A stretch of DNA of 64,000 nucleotides, taken from contig JAMXDE010000027.1 in the NCBI GenBank assembly GCA_026770025.1, positions 744,001-808,000 on the forward strand, read 5' to 3'. This stretch comes from Craspedostauros australis. Its lineage: Eukaryota; Bacillariophyta; Bacillariophyceae; Mastogloiales; Achnanthaceae. Shown here piece after piece: positions 21,507 through 33,149 of this stretch. The notes below the pieces were generated by a model, which saw nothing but the letters and a program-made list of their open reading frames with translations, was not told the DNA's origin and made no database searches. The position numbers and the translations under genes were made by a program. Position 1 is the first letter of the stretch, and each line of letters opens with the position of its first letter.

Positions 21507-22193
21507 AGTTGAGATTCAATGAGGGACAGACTAGTACCGAACACGGTATCAACCCGATGGGAGAAATTCCTGTTTTGGCGCGAAATCTTCCGACTTGATT
21601 GACCACCAAACCTTTTTCTCCTCCTTTCTCTCCTCCATTCACGAATCCATCATGACTCAAACCTGACCGACCTGACTCACACCCCACCTGGGAACTATAT
21701 GCTCTTCAGATCCTCCTTACTAAAACTTATCTCGATTCCTTCATTGCTGATGACCACCACACTACCACCGTGGTCTCAGCATGCGTATCCAACTTGCTTC
21801 AACTCAAGCAATGGAATCCGAGTGTCAGCTTCAGCCACAGCCACTGCTTCATGACCGTCACCACTGATTGTCATGACCTACACTGCAGTGTAACTACATG
21901 TGCGGAGAGCAAGGTACTGTATTGACTGTCTACTCTGTTGCACTGAATCAAGTGCATCAGTGCAGGGTCTCGCCAAGTTGTGTGGCATCGTTTCTTCACC
22001 CTACTAACACCAATAAGCTAACTCATAATAACGGACAAGGATTAGCTACAAAGCACTCTACTTCTCATCGTTACAAGTTATAACTATTCAAACAGCACAC
22101 CTCTCTTGAACTGCATCACACGGCTATCCCGAAGCCGGCAGATTCACGAGGCATTCTCCACCGATTCGCGACGCCTACGCACGAATCCTAACT
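21507..22193 (+). repeat. right LTR of the copia element
   Basis: This 687-bp copy is identical by eye to the left LTR. The CCTCC target duplication follows at 22194-22198. Confidence 0.93.
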
Positions 22194-24340
22194 CCTCCCT
22201 TACAACTGTCAAGGATGATTGCGTTGGGATATGTGAACTTGCATGCGTTTTTCCCAGAACATGATCCTGAGGTCACCGTCATGACACCACCATTCGTAGA
22301 GTCAATGGTGCAAGCAGTAGTGCCGCTGCAGCATGAGCCACCACACGCTGTCGCCACCACACCCGGGCTACCAGTGAAGATCTTCGTGTTTTCCTTCGCG
22401 ATGGCCAACAATGCGTTGGTCACACTTTCGACATTCTTGATCTTGTTAAAGCGTTCCTGCGCCACATCCACTGTCACAGGCTGTGGGGGGTTTGCATCAT
22501 TGCATCCAAAGATGCTCTTGATCATCTTCCCCTTGATGCCAACAAGCTCAAGCTCGGCAAGGAAGTTTGCGCATGATCCCGTCGGAGAATCACATACGGG
22601 ATCGCTGCCAATCTCATTGTATGTTGATTCGACATCTCCAGGGGTGCTAAGACACCCAAAGTTGAAGGGGGCTGCTATTGGAGCTGCCGTCGGATCTGAT
22701 GTAGGAGCTGCCGTCGGAGCCGATGTGGGAACTGTTGGGGCTGATGTAGGAGCTGACATAGGGGCCGATGTAGGAGCCGATGTAGAACCTGAAGTGGGGG
22801 CTGATGTGGGAGCTGACGTGAGAATCGTAGGGAAAGGAGTGGGAGAAAAAGTCGGAGAGTCTGTGGGCAAGGTGTCCTTGCCAATACAGTACTCATTCAC
22901 TTTGTCACCAGTAGGATTGCCCCCGGAGCTGCTGCCTCCCTTTGGACAGGCCCCATCGACATCGCTGATGAAGTAGAATTCATCAGGGCTGCACTCGTCC
23001 TTCGTCATGCATCCTCTGCAGCCTTTGGCATCGCCGCATCCACCAGGAGGGACGATGATGTCCGTCCTCATCATGTCATTCAAGCCCATCTTCTCACATG
23101 ACCCATCGGCGGCACAGCCACCAGCACCAATGGTGAGGCTGCCTGCCGGCTTCCCACCAGTACCATAGTTGACAGTGGAATGGGCATCCTCGCAGGCATT
23201 GCTGCCCACGCACGCATTCGCCCCGATGTCGATGTGGCTGCGGATGCGGATGAGGCCCTTCTGTGCGACGCGGCGGCCGGCTGAGCTGCATGCGTCTAAT
23301 CCGATGCATGCGCCAGTCTGGATGGTGACATCGCCATGGGAACGGCGTCCCACTCCCTCACAAGATTGAGGGGTGGTGCATGCCATCTCACCGACGAAGG
23401 TGACTCCTGTGATGGACGGATTGATTTCATTTTCGTTCATCAACTTGCATGCGCTGTCTCCAGTGCAGGAGGAATCGAGAATGAGGGGATTGGGCCCCAT
23501 ATCCTTGCAGGCGCTGTCGCCAGTGCATGATGTGATCGCGACGGTCATGAATGGAGGAGAGTTGGAGGCGGAACCGGTGACTGAAGTGCATCCCGAGGGT
23601 CCTTGGCAGCATGGGTCTGCGACGACAGGCGATTGCATCGCAGCGATGGCCACGCATGCTTCCTTCATGGCATCCGGACGTTCGGTGACGAGGATCGCGT
23701 TGGTGGCAGCAACCAGGGCCAATTGGCCAGCAAGGATGTCGCTGGATGCGTACTTGTTGAAGAGCTTGCGTGCAGCTCCTTCGCCGAGGTCTCCTGCGCA
23801 TCCGAAGAAGTTCTGCAATTGCTCGGATTCCCTCACGGCAGTCACGGCCTCGCGGCAGGATGGCTTGTTCGCATCGCAGATAATAGTCTTGCCGCTTGTT
23901 TCTTGTGATGAGAGGTCGGTGATTCCATCGGGCTCGCAAAAAACTTCGATGGTGGAATCGAAGATGGCTGGAGCGGCTGTTGGCTTTGATGTTGGCAGGA
24001 GAGTTGGTTGAGAGGTCGGCGAAGAGGTTGGCTGGGCCACAGGCGTCATCGAGGGCATCTCCGAAATCAAGCCTGTCGGCGGTCCAGTGGGCAATGCGGT
24101 TGGCGCGATTGTTTCTGGATCAACCGGGTTCTCAGTGGGTGGCACTCGTTCGCCCTTGTTTTGTTTCGCCGCCTTCGCGTTGTCATCAGCGCCGTCCTTG
24201 AGGGCGCGGATCTTGTTCATCGCCGTGCGGAGTTCCTTGGTTGGGTCCAAGGGGGTCCTGTTGCCGCGCAGCACAGCGTGGACCGTTGCCGTGTCGACGA
24301 GAGCGAGAAAAGCGACGAAGGCTGCCTTGATGTAGATCAT
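22194..24340 (-). pseudogene. gene B, 5' part: Cys-rich repeat surface-type protein split by the copia insertion
   Basis: The ATG at 24338-24340 gives a signal peptide (IYIKAAFVAFLALVDTA). A Thr/Pro-rich segment and a helical module (AVRESEQLQNFFGCAG) follow. Then come the C-x-G-x-x-A-C repeats, a Thr/Ser/Ala-Pro linker of S-A-P-T units, and the start of the second module (KGKMIKSIFGCND). Gene A is closely similar throughout, though its linker is built from P-S units. About 715 residues precede the insertion. The frame then runs a few residues into the LTR and stops, so any product lacks the last Cys-rich block and would be expected to be defective. Paralogs A and B likely share a secreted or cell-surface role; the function is unknown. 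Confidence 0.9.
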
Positions 24341-25222
24341 GGTTGCTGTCGGTGTCGTTGCTGTTGTCGTAACGAGAGCGGTTGGATCAATTATGTGTGC
24401 GCCAAGTTCGCGTTGAATCCGAATAGAGCACAGATAGATTGTGCAATCAGCAGGATGTTGCGATGATTCGACGAGGTGTACATGCGAAAGGAACGACGAT
24501 TTTGAAAGGAAAAGCGTGAGTCAATCAAGGCTGATAGAGTTGGAGGATTTGACAGGAAGATGTTGACTAGTGCGAGTCTGAAAATTGCCATGGGAAGGCA
24601 GGATGAGGATCCATCGTGACTTTGGATAGCTCGTCGTCGCTTCAGCCTCGGATTGACCTGCGCTCACCTTGCGATAGTTGTTGGTTCCCGGCTGTTGGAT
24701 GTTGGCTGTTGGCTGTTGGCTGGTGATTTGATGTCTTGCAATCTGGTGGTCGATTGGTTTTATGAGACTGACGGGATCAGTTTCGGAGGAGGACAAGTGA
24801 TTTCTCGAGGGGCGGGGCGAGCCAACCAGCGGTGAACACCGCGACGTGCGTTGATGTAATGCCGTAAATGGCTGATGGCTTCCACCGTCCTCCTGCGCCA
24901 GATGTGGTCGTATCAGAGTCGAACGCTGGTGCGCATCGCATTGCAAACCCTTGTTGCGAGTGTCTGCTTGGTGGTTGACCACCTCTCCCGTGTAACTCGG
25001 GTTTGCTTCTCGAGAGGCTCCACTTCGATTCTCGGCATCGGAGGTTGCCTCCTCCGAGTTGGCAATGTGCAAGGGTAGAATTCTACAGCAAGATCTCCAG
25101 GCGCACGAGAAAGTCCAATGTCATCCAATCATGGATGTGGCATCTCTTAGTCGTAGTACAGCTCGTGCGTGTGTTCCTTGCTGTATCAGCCAACCTTCGA
25201 CGCTTGGTTCGTGTGATCCGAT
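24341..25222. other. gene B upstream region
   Basis: The promoter of gene B is expected here. The minus-strand open frame at 24521-25072 has no recognisable domain and biased composition. No gene is called. Confidence 0.4.
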
Positions 25223-25319
25223 GGCTTCCCCGGGCCGCCGACGAACCTGAATTCTGGCTTCCCCAGCTGCCGACGAACCTGGATTGTGGCTTCCCCAGCT
25301 GCCGACGAACCTGAACATT
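25223..25319. repeat. tandem repeat, three units of 32-33 bp
   Basis: The unit GGCTTCCCC...GCCGACGAACC is repeated three times with small differences in the middle and at the end. Confidence 0.85.
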
Positions 25320-25489
25320 CCCTTGGTGGGGATGAGAAGAAAGACTGAGATTTGATGCTATCACGTGACGAAGGGAACAACACGTCCATTTGGATGGTAC
25401 AAATTTTAGCTTGATGCAGGGCACGATACCGCACCATAACATACGATACGATACGATAGATGCGAACCTCTTTGTTCTTAGTGTGGGTG

Positions 25490-25657
25490 AAAATCTCCTC
25501 TTTTCAATTCATTCCTGGATGTGATGTACCTGAGAAGCACTAAGAAAAATCTCCTCTTTTCGATTAATTGTGGATGCGATCAACCCAGAGGAGCGCTGAG
25601 AAAATCCACTCTTTTCAATTAATTATGGGGGTCATGCACCCAGAGAAGCACTGAGAA
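25490..25657. repeat. tandem repeat, three units of about 56 bp
   Basis: Each unit begins AAAATC[TC][CA]CTCTTTTC and ends AGNNGCNCTNAG. The copies are diverged, so the array is old. Confidence 0.8.
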
Positions 25658-26447
25658 ATAGAACAAAGATGTTGAAGTGTCAACGGGGTCATCCTGTGTG
25701 TCCATTGCGACCTGCGCAGCTTCCTTCACATTGTCACAAGGTGGTTCGTCAATACAACCCCGTTCATTCTGTCCTCCTTCCGCCGTTTGGGCCTTGTTCT
25801 CGATTCTCAAATTTCCGGAGCGTGACTCTGCCTCGTGCTCACACAGAATCGTTTGTGAGCACGAAACTGTTCTGGTGAGTTGCGAGTGATGGGATGTAAT
25901 GTGATGCGGTACGATGTGCCACAAGCCGTCCGCCAGGATGGTGGGCACGGTCCTTGTTCCTCTTCCTCCTGTCTGTTATGTCAGTGGGGGAGCAAGGTGG
26001 ATGCACAGGCTACAAGCACGAGAAGCGCACGATGCAAGTGGCGCAGCGTTGAATTGGATGCTGCGAATTGCTGATGCCGGACAGCACCCTCGCCACAGTC
26101 CTGTACGCAGTGGCAACCCCAACCCACACATCTCTAACCCAGATCTTGTCCCTCTGGCCCCCTAACCCCAGTCCTAACCCTAAGCAACCTTATGACTCTG
26201 TCTGATCAATGTCATCCGCACACAGTTACCTCCTCCATCACCCCGGTGTTGCCCTTGCCGGTAACTGTTGCCTTCTCCCCATCACTTCGTTTTTTGCTTT
26301 CTGACGTGTTCTTGTCTTATCTGAGGTGGTTGTGCACTGTTTCGATCCATTTCAACGGTCGCCGTTCCAACGTTTTTTCGATTTCACAATTTCTACAGTT
26401 TGTTTCATCGAAGGTATCCTCCAGAACGTCTGTCAGGAATCGGGTGT

Positions 26448-26582
26448 TGTGAAACACCAAGTTGCCGCACCTCCCAAGAATGTGGAGTTGAGCATTGTGG
26501 AATGATATATTACCGCACCTCCCAATAAGTCAAGAGTGAGGAGTCGAATGTCATGAAATGCTACATTACCGCAACGCCCACC
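26448..26582. repeat. degenerate tandem repeat of about 60 bp
   Basis: Three diverged copies carry the common phrase TNCCGCACCTCCCAA and a preceding TGAAA or TGGAAT. No coding potential was seen. Confidence 0.55.
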
Positions 26583-27359
26583 TTTGGTCATTGTGACACA
26601 GAAAATTTTGAGCTGCACGTGTTTCGTAATGGAGAACGACACGTGCCGAATGCGAACCAGACTATGGTGTCCATGACCTCAATGCAGGAATACCAATCAC
26701 ACATGTATGTTGCAGGGGGCAGAGATGTTGGAATCATGACCAACATCACGATACGAGCAACTACGGCCCCCATGTTGCAACCAATGAAAAAGAGTACTGA
26801 AGGAAGGCCGATGTCACGAAGTTTGAGATGGCCTGTGAACGAACCTGAGATGAGGAACATCCAGGAAGCCAGTGAAGTGATCGGCGAAGAAACCAGCAGA
26901 AACAACAGGAGAAGCATCGGAGATGATCAGTGATGATCGGAGATGTGAGATGGTCAAGGAGCTGAATGAGCTCCCAACCAAGGTGTTCCTGTGACGAATG
27001 GGAGACTGTGATCTGATTGAATGAACCAATCTGTGTGATGCCTATGACTCGGCAATGTCTAAGGCATCGAAACTATCAGTGGAGGACCATGTGCTTGTGT
27101 GCACGAACATGGGGTACTCAGTGGTGCATGCATGTCCATGATGAATTTGCGATGAACGCAAGATGGATGCCTGCTAGATCAACAGAGGGACCCATGGTGA
27201 TCTCAGGAGGAGATCGAACTTTGAGATTGAGAGCAATGAAGAGCTCACAGTTCAGAGAAGTAGATTCTAACAAACGTTTAGTTCTCTACTATCACACCAC
27301 CCTGGATTTCCAACACGTACATCTTGACATACACTCACATGTACATCTTGACAAACGTG

Positions 27360-27812
27360 CTTTGTTGATGCTGATCATGCAGGTGACCGCGTCACGCGAC
27401 GTTCACGCACTGGTGTGCTCTTGTTTTTGAATACGTCACCAATACTGTGGTACGCAAGAAACAGAACAGCATTGAGACATCCACATTCGGCAGCGAGTTC
27501 ATGGCGCTCAAGATAGTAACCGAGATCATCATTGGAATGAGATACAAGCTTTGCATGATGGGTATCCTGCTGGATGGACCCACGGACGTACGTGTTCACA
27601 ATCAAAGTGTGGTGTACAACTCATCATTACCAGAATCACAACTATGGAAGAAAGCCAATGCCATCGCCTATCACTTCGTAAGAGAAAGCATCGCTGCGGG
27701 TACCCTGGTAGTCCAACATGAACCATCAGAGACCAATCTATCCGACATGCTCACGAAGCCACAACAAGGACCGAGACAAAAAGAACAAGCACAACGGGTC
27801 CTCTTTTGACCT
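27360..27812 (+). mobile_element. broken copia remnant, RNase H end
   Basis: Sequence typical of the C-terminal RNase H end of copia Pol is recognisable (DADHAG, SIETSTFGSEFMALK, LSDMLTKP). The remnant is broken and has no recognised LTRs. It differs clearly from the whole element at 13-22 kb and so belongs to another, older lineage. Confidence 0.8.
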
Positions 27813-29564
27813 CGGCGCTGCGCAATAGCACCCAAGGGTGGTCAACCATGAGCTCTGTTCATGGTTGATGGGGTGAGTACCCTGTGGTGTCCATACATGG
27901 GGCATGCAGCAGGTACATCCCGAATACAACCAAAATGTGACGATACGACGGCCAGCAGAGCCACCGCGGATCGAGGGGACCAAACCGGGATATGTGTGAA
28001 ACCGTTGAGCAAGCGTTACACGGTAAACACGTGCACCAATCACGAACGACACAACATCAAAGCAGTTGCACAGACTCGTACGACATCGATAAGACTCATA
28101 ATCTGCATCTTTACCTCTTTTCATCTTAATTTGGTTTCACGTGTGTAATAACTTGGTACGACCTATTATATTATAGTTTATGATGCAATGCAGGTGCAGA
28201 TAAGCACTTGTCATCTTCGACGCTCGTTCGTCGACGTCCCAATCAGAGTTGCTCTTCCGTTTGCTCTCCGTCATTGACGAATGAGAGGAGGAATGTTGAG
28301 GACGAATGTTGAGGACGACCGTCGCCAGATGCAAACCCACAAGAACACTTGACCAGCATGGGCACACGGACACATGGGTGCTTGGGCGCATGGCTGACTT
28401 GATTTCCAAAGAGGAAGAGACGGCTGGCAGTAGAAGGTATGATTGGTCCATGGCAATGTTGTTGGCAATGCATCTTGCGGCTGACCACCTCGTGCCATGA
28501 TTTACGTACAAGTACTACGAATATGTGAGTGGAAAGGGAGCACCTGGACAGTGGGGGTATGGTAGGGCGAAGCGCAAAGCGTGACAAGTCGGGGAAAGGC
28601 GCCCAAAGAAGATAAGGAAGGAGAGGAAAATGTATGAGTAGGACATGGTGGGGTAGTAGAGATGAAAGGCGGATGTTGTCTACAACCATGCTGGTGCGAT
28701 TATGTATTCATTTATGGTATGGTATGGTATGGTATGGTATGGTATGGTACAGATACGAATAAGAGTGCGTCTGGTTCCAAGGAGACGAGTGCGACGGTAC
28801 AACTGCAAACAGGGGTGGAATGGGGAAGCGTGTTACAAAGTGATGTGAGTCCTCACGTCAAAACGTATAGATATTTTGATTCGATGCCGCTGATTGTCCC
28901 GGTCTTTGACCGAGGACATCAAACAATAGCTTATATTATACAGAGAAGATTAGCATGGTCTCTGAGCAAGAATGACACGCATAATCGAAGAGAAGCAAAC
29001 CTTTTTTTTGCACCCCGACCCGATTCCCAACAGCGCGACCTCACTCAGCGGGGTCTCACGAGTACATGAACTGTTCCAACGTACATCTGCATCATAGAAT
29101 ATAATGGATCGTACTCATCCCAACCAACCCAGCTGGGTACAACACACTGCACAACACCGACACGAAGATCATTCTATGGTATTATGTACGAGCAAGGTGC
29201 AATTGAGTACTTTTTCGTCTCTTGCCTCCCACCACCTCGTGCGAATACTCGACAGCATTGCCACACTTTTGGCGGTGTGTGCCGTGCCGGTACGAATATA
29301 GTTGCGGTATATTCTATTATATGTTCGTGCTTTGGCTGGTACAAACTGAAACTCAAACATTGCCATCCAGCATTGCCATCCACAGTCCCCAATCACACTG
29401 TTGTGTACGCTGCCCTGCACATTGCCATGTGCCAATGATGCTGCTCTGCAGGTCCGTTTCGTCTCGCTCCTCTCTGTCAACCATCGGTCACTTGCTTCCA
29501 TAGTTCACACCGTTCTCTCCGCACCCACTCCATCTTTCCACATCATTCTCGTGCCATCCGTACT
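27813..29564. other. intergenic with a (GGTAT)n microsatellite
   Basis: The run GGTAT repeats six times at 28716-28745. The first few hundred bases may be the 3' flank of the broken copia remnant. No gene was recognised. Confidence 0.4.
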
Positions 29565-29712
29565 AGAGTACCACAACTAGTATGAAGAACTGGCAGGCAA
29601 TTCTCGGAGAGTACCTACATGTGCATCTGCATCTGCATCTGCACCTGCGCCCATACCTTCTTCCATCTTTTGCTCATTGCCCACAATGCGTACAAACTGC
29701 CACAATATGCTC

Positions 29713-31806
29713 CTACTTGGCATCCCGCCAAGCGTTCGGCACCATCTTGTCCGGCAACTGCATCGGAAATCGAAATGGCACCTCCCCAACCTCCTTTTCG
29801 ACGAACCGGACGTAGTCGCGAGGGACCCCACCCAACGATCGGAACGTATCCTTCACCATCATGCGCACGGCATACACGGTCACTTGGGGGTGCTCCGGAT
29901 GCTGATAGCGCTCCAGGATCTGACAGTCGTACCCAATCGACGACTTCTTCCACAGATCCTTGTTGACGAACTGCATCGGGCTGTCCAGGATGTTGCTGTG
30001 ACATTGCAGGCCCAGGTTGATGGGATATGGCAGAGTCTGCTGTTCTGCTTCGGTGAGGAGGACGGGCTGGTGGTTGTACTTCTCGACTGACACAGCCAAC
30101 GGCTGCAGCTGCTGCCTGGAGTGTCCTTTGTACGCCTGATCCCACGCCTTGCCGTAGTCGATGACGACTTCTTCATCCTTCTTGATGTCGCGGATTGCGA
30201 CGTAGTCCATCGACAGGGTGATATTCCGATGATCTGCCAGCCGCAGTGGACTCTGTGTGAAGGACCAGTCCAGCTGGGAGAGCTCGTGGTTGGGAGTCCA
30301 GCGTATGGCCACGTTCGGTCGTCTGCGGCTGTGGTTGATGTAGGATACGGCGATGCCGTACGGACACAGGAGGATGGTGCTCGACACATGTCCGAAGCAG
30401 TAGTTCATGAGGAGGGAGTATTCGTGACGGGTCGACTTGGATGGTCTGTAGTCCTTCACGAACGAATCCCACACTTGCCCGTAGCTGTCCATCCGCTCCT
30501 TGGTGGTGACGATGAGCGGGGAACCGGTGATGACGGTGCCTCTGCTGATGGCCATGTTGGCCAACGCACCGAGGTTGTGGACCTTCGATGGTCCCTGACG
30601 GATCATGTCCAAGCAACGCGAGTTGTCACCATACATCAGCTCTTCGACACTTCGGACCGCGTAGGGCTGATGCAGCGATCGGACGCCGTTCGTGACGACA
30701 TCATGCACGTATTCGTACTTGTGGGGGAAGGCCTGGAGGGTGTGGGATCGGAACGGGAAGCGACGGATGATCTTCCACAGATCTCTGGCGTGCGTTGCGT
30801 TGGTAGGTGCGAGCGAGTGGAATCGCTTCGTGAGCTCCTCCGCCTGCTTGAAATCGGACCGCATGGGACGTCCCTTGTATCGATCCCGTCCCTCGAACCA
30901 ATGATCGCCGTAGAATGTGAACAGCTCTCCACCGGGTGGCACATGCTCCTCAGCCATCGACTGTAGATAGTGGTACTTGGTGGCATCCATCTCTTGCGGA
31001 AAGACGTTGGCGGCCGGTTCTATCTGCCCGATGTTGAGCAAGGGCAGGTGGCTGTTCATGAGGGACAGAAAGCCCGGTGCGAAGGCATCCATGCTCCCCC
31101 TGTAGATGCGCCCATGCCAGGCGTAGTCCTCGATGGGATTGCGAATGGAGGATGCGATCTTTGGCACGGGGATGACCATGTCAGCGTATCCGATGGTGTC
31201 ATCCTGTTCGAGCTCGATGCCTGTGAAGATCCCAAGTCCGGCGTTGGGGATGGTCGATGGCGCGACGAAGAGACGACACTGTTCCTTGAAGCTGTTCCGT
31301 GATGTTCTTTTGAATGTGGTGGTTGGCTTGGTGGGTGTGTCCATGTTGCTCATATAATCGAGAGCATGATCATCATCTTCATCCGTCTCATCATCATCAT
31401 CATCAATGACTTCGTATGGCTGTGCAGGTGGTGCATCATCATCATCACCATCATGTCCATCTCTTTGCTTCCATTCTTTGTGTGTACTTGTACTTGTACT
31501 TGTACTCGTACTCGTACTTGTGTGTTTGCTTGTCTGCCTGAATCTCCGCCTCCTCCTGTGTTTGCGTGCTGTCAATCCTCCCGATTCTGTTGCCTGCACC
31601 AACAATGGACCTATCGATGCACCTATCGATGCACCTATCGATGCACCTATCGATGCACCTATCGATGGCGCTGATGACGATGGCAACGATAGTGGTATGG
31701 ATAATGGTTGTATCGAAGTCGACAGATCCGTGGCGATGAGCAGCAGGGCATGTGCGAGCTGGATGATGGAGAGGGGAGACAGCAGATGGTTGCGTCTCAG
31801 TGTCAT
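29713..31806 (-). CDS. protein with two SET-like domains, copy 2
   Basis: The 697-residue product is the same as that of the gene at 8818-10959 except for four missing IGAS units (16 residues). The start codon at 31804-31806 is equivalent. Both SET-like domains and the YINHS and VVIDYG motifs are kept, so this copy also looks functional. The genomic flanks differ on both sides, and the upstream 200 bp differ by small insertions and deletions. The two copies may therefore be expressed differently. It is intronless like its twin. Confidence 0.85.
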   Translation of the reverse strand: MTLRRNHLLSPLSIIQLAHALLLIATDLSTSIQPLSIPLSLPSSSAPSIGASIGASIGASIGASIGPLLVQATESGGLTARKHRRRRRFRQTSKHTSTSTSTSTSTSTHKEWKQRDGHDGDDDDAPPAQPYEVIDDDDDETDEDDDHALDYMSNMDTPTKPTTTFKRTSRNSFKEQCRLFVAPSTIPNAGLGIFTGIELEQDDTIGYADMVIPVPKIASSIRNPIEDYAWHGRIYRGSMDAFAPGFLSLMNSHLPLLNIGQIEPAANVFPQEMDATKYHYLQSMAEEHVPPGGELFTFYGDHWFEGRDRYKGRPMRSDFKQAEELTKRFHSLAPTNATHARDLWKIIRRFPFRSHTLQAFPHKYEYVHDVVTNGVRSLHQPYAVRSVEELMYGDNSRCLDMIRQGPSKVHNLGALANMAISRGTVITGSPLIVTTKERMDSYGQVWDSFVKDYRPSKSTRHEYSLLMNYCFGHVSSTILLCPYGIAVSYINHSRRRPNVAIRWTPNHELSQLDWSFTQSPLRLADHRNITLSMDYVAIRDIKKDEEVVIDYGKAWDQAYKGHSRQQLQPLAVSVEKYNHQPVLLTEAEQQTLPYPINLGLQCHSNILDSPMQFVNKDLWKKSSIGYDCQILERYQHPEHPQVTVYAVRMMVKDTFRSLGGVPRDYVRFVEKEVGEVPFRFPMQLPDKMVPNAWRDAK
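31609..31668 (-). repeat. IGAS-coding minisatellite, short allele
   Basis: Four units of the 12-bp repeat plus a variant unit occur here, against eight in the other copy. Confidence 0.93.
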
Positions 31807-32018
31807 GATGAGATTGTGCAGACGTCCTGTACTGGCGTGGTACCACAAGAATACCAGGATGGAAGGCACAGGGTGCTGGATGCGGATACGTCGTCGAAGA
31901 ATGGGAGATTGAGGATGGAGGCTGGATGATGGAGGATGGATGGCAGGAGTGTGCAAGGAGTGTGGGAAGTGGATGAGGATGTGTCGCACCACATGTGCGG
32001 TCATCGTGAGAGGAGAGA

Positions 32019-33149
32019 CAAAAGGGGATCAGTTGCCCTTCGCCTCTCTTTGATTGGAAGATCCACGACTTGGTCTGTTCGAGTTGGTTCAGGTGGATTG
32101 CTCGAATGGGTCGTCTTTCGCTCTTTGTGCCGTCTGGACTTGGCGGAGAAGTGTGGAGATGATGTACTATGTGTGTGGCAGAGTAAGTGCATATTCCTGA
32201 CCTTCGAGGTAGGCACGTAGGTACTTCTGCTCTTCAGCGACGTGCGGGCAAGCACCCTTTGATATGAGTCTCCAGAGACAATGCGCGATGCACAACTCAG
32301 CGAGTACCAAGAGAGACCGCCAGTTCCAATCGCGAGTCAAAACACCCATCACCCATACTCGTACGACGTCATTGAAAATGCGATCTGATCTAGGAGATGC
32401 CCATGCGCACTCGGCCTATGGCGTTGCTCACTCAAGATCATTCAACAGGCTTAGTTGACGCAAGAATTCCCATCCAATAGTATTGCAAAGCATTGGAAGA
32501 GATTGCTCTACCAGGCATGCCAAGACTTACATTGATATGCTTGTAGTGCCGAGTGATGATGGCTCAGGTTCGCCAACGTTCCCAGAATCGATGCACTCGT
32601 ACGCTGCGTTTGACATACCCATATGTCTCCGGCGCTATAGATCATGAATGAGGCTCCTGATTCCAATTTGATGTGTAAAGTATATACTATTTCACATACT
32701 CCACGTACTCCATGGGAAGGTGATGAAGATGGTGTGAAGATTACTGTTTTGGGTTGTGTCAGAGACGACTCAACGGACTCCATTTCTTGCAGATCCAGAC
32801 TCGTCTGTGACAACCACCAACGCACACATCAAGAAACACAAACGCATGAGCCATCAACTCAACCGAATCCATTCAACAGAAAGCACCAACACCTCAGGTT
32901 GCAACACAACGCGGAGACGGCATTGCAACGTTGCAACATTGCGACAATTGCTTTTGACATACCAAGAGCTTCGACGTCTCCTCACCAAAGCCTGATACCT
33001 GTACGACCAACTCCACAACAAGTGAAAGAGTGGAACAATCAACGTTCCCAATCAAGTTGCGTGATCAAAAGAAGTACACTCTGCTTCACGCTCCAAAGTC
33101 CTCCACCAACAGCGCTGCTGCAGCAACCACCGTCACCGCCAGCAACAGA
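32019..33149. other. intergenic, between SET copy 2 and the glycyl-tRNA synthetase
   Basis: This is a divergent promoter region. No gene, tRNA or clear TATA box was recognised. The frame of the downstream gene is open from about 33030 but has no ATG before 33150. Confidence 0.5.

Larger units (their letters stand above)
13044..22193 (+). mobile_element. Ty1/copia LTR retrotransposon, looks whole
   Basis: The element is 9,150 bp with 687-bp LTRs at both ends that look identical when read side by side. A 5-bp target duplication (CCTCC) flanks it. Inside are a primer-binding site, a single Gag-Pol frame (14158-21423) and a purine tract before the right LTR. Domain order is Gag, protease, integrase, reverse transcriptase, RNase H, which defines copia. 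The outer ends read AGTT...AACT rather than the usual TG...CA. Identical LTRs imply a recent insertion. It lies inside gene B in the opposite orientation. Confidence 0.95.
29565..32018 (-). repeat. inverted segmental duplication, copy 2
   Basis: This is the reverse-complement partner of 8553-11101. It differs by four fewer IGAS units, one extra GCAGAT unit after the stop, and several small changes upstream of the start codon. Confidence 0.9.

Noticed and set aside
24521-25072. Minus-strand frame of 183 codons upstream of gene B
   Set aside because: It has no domain and biased composition, and no paralog in the window supports it.
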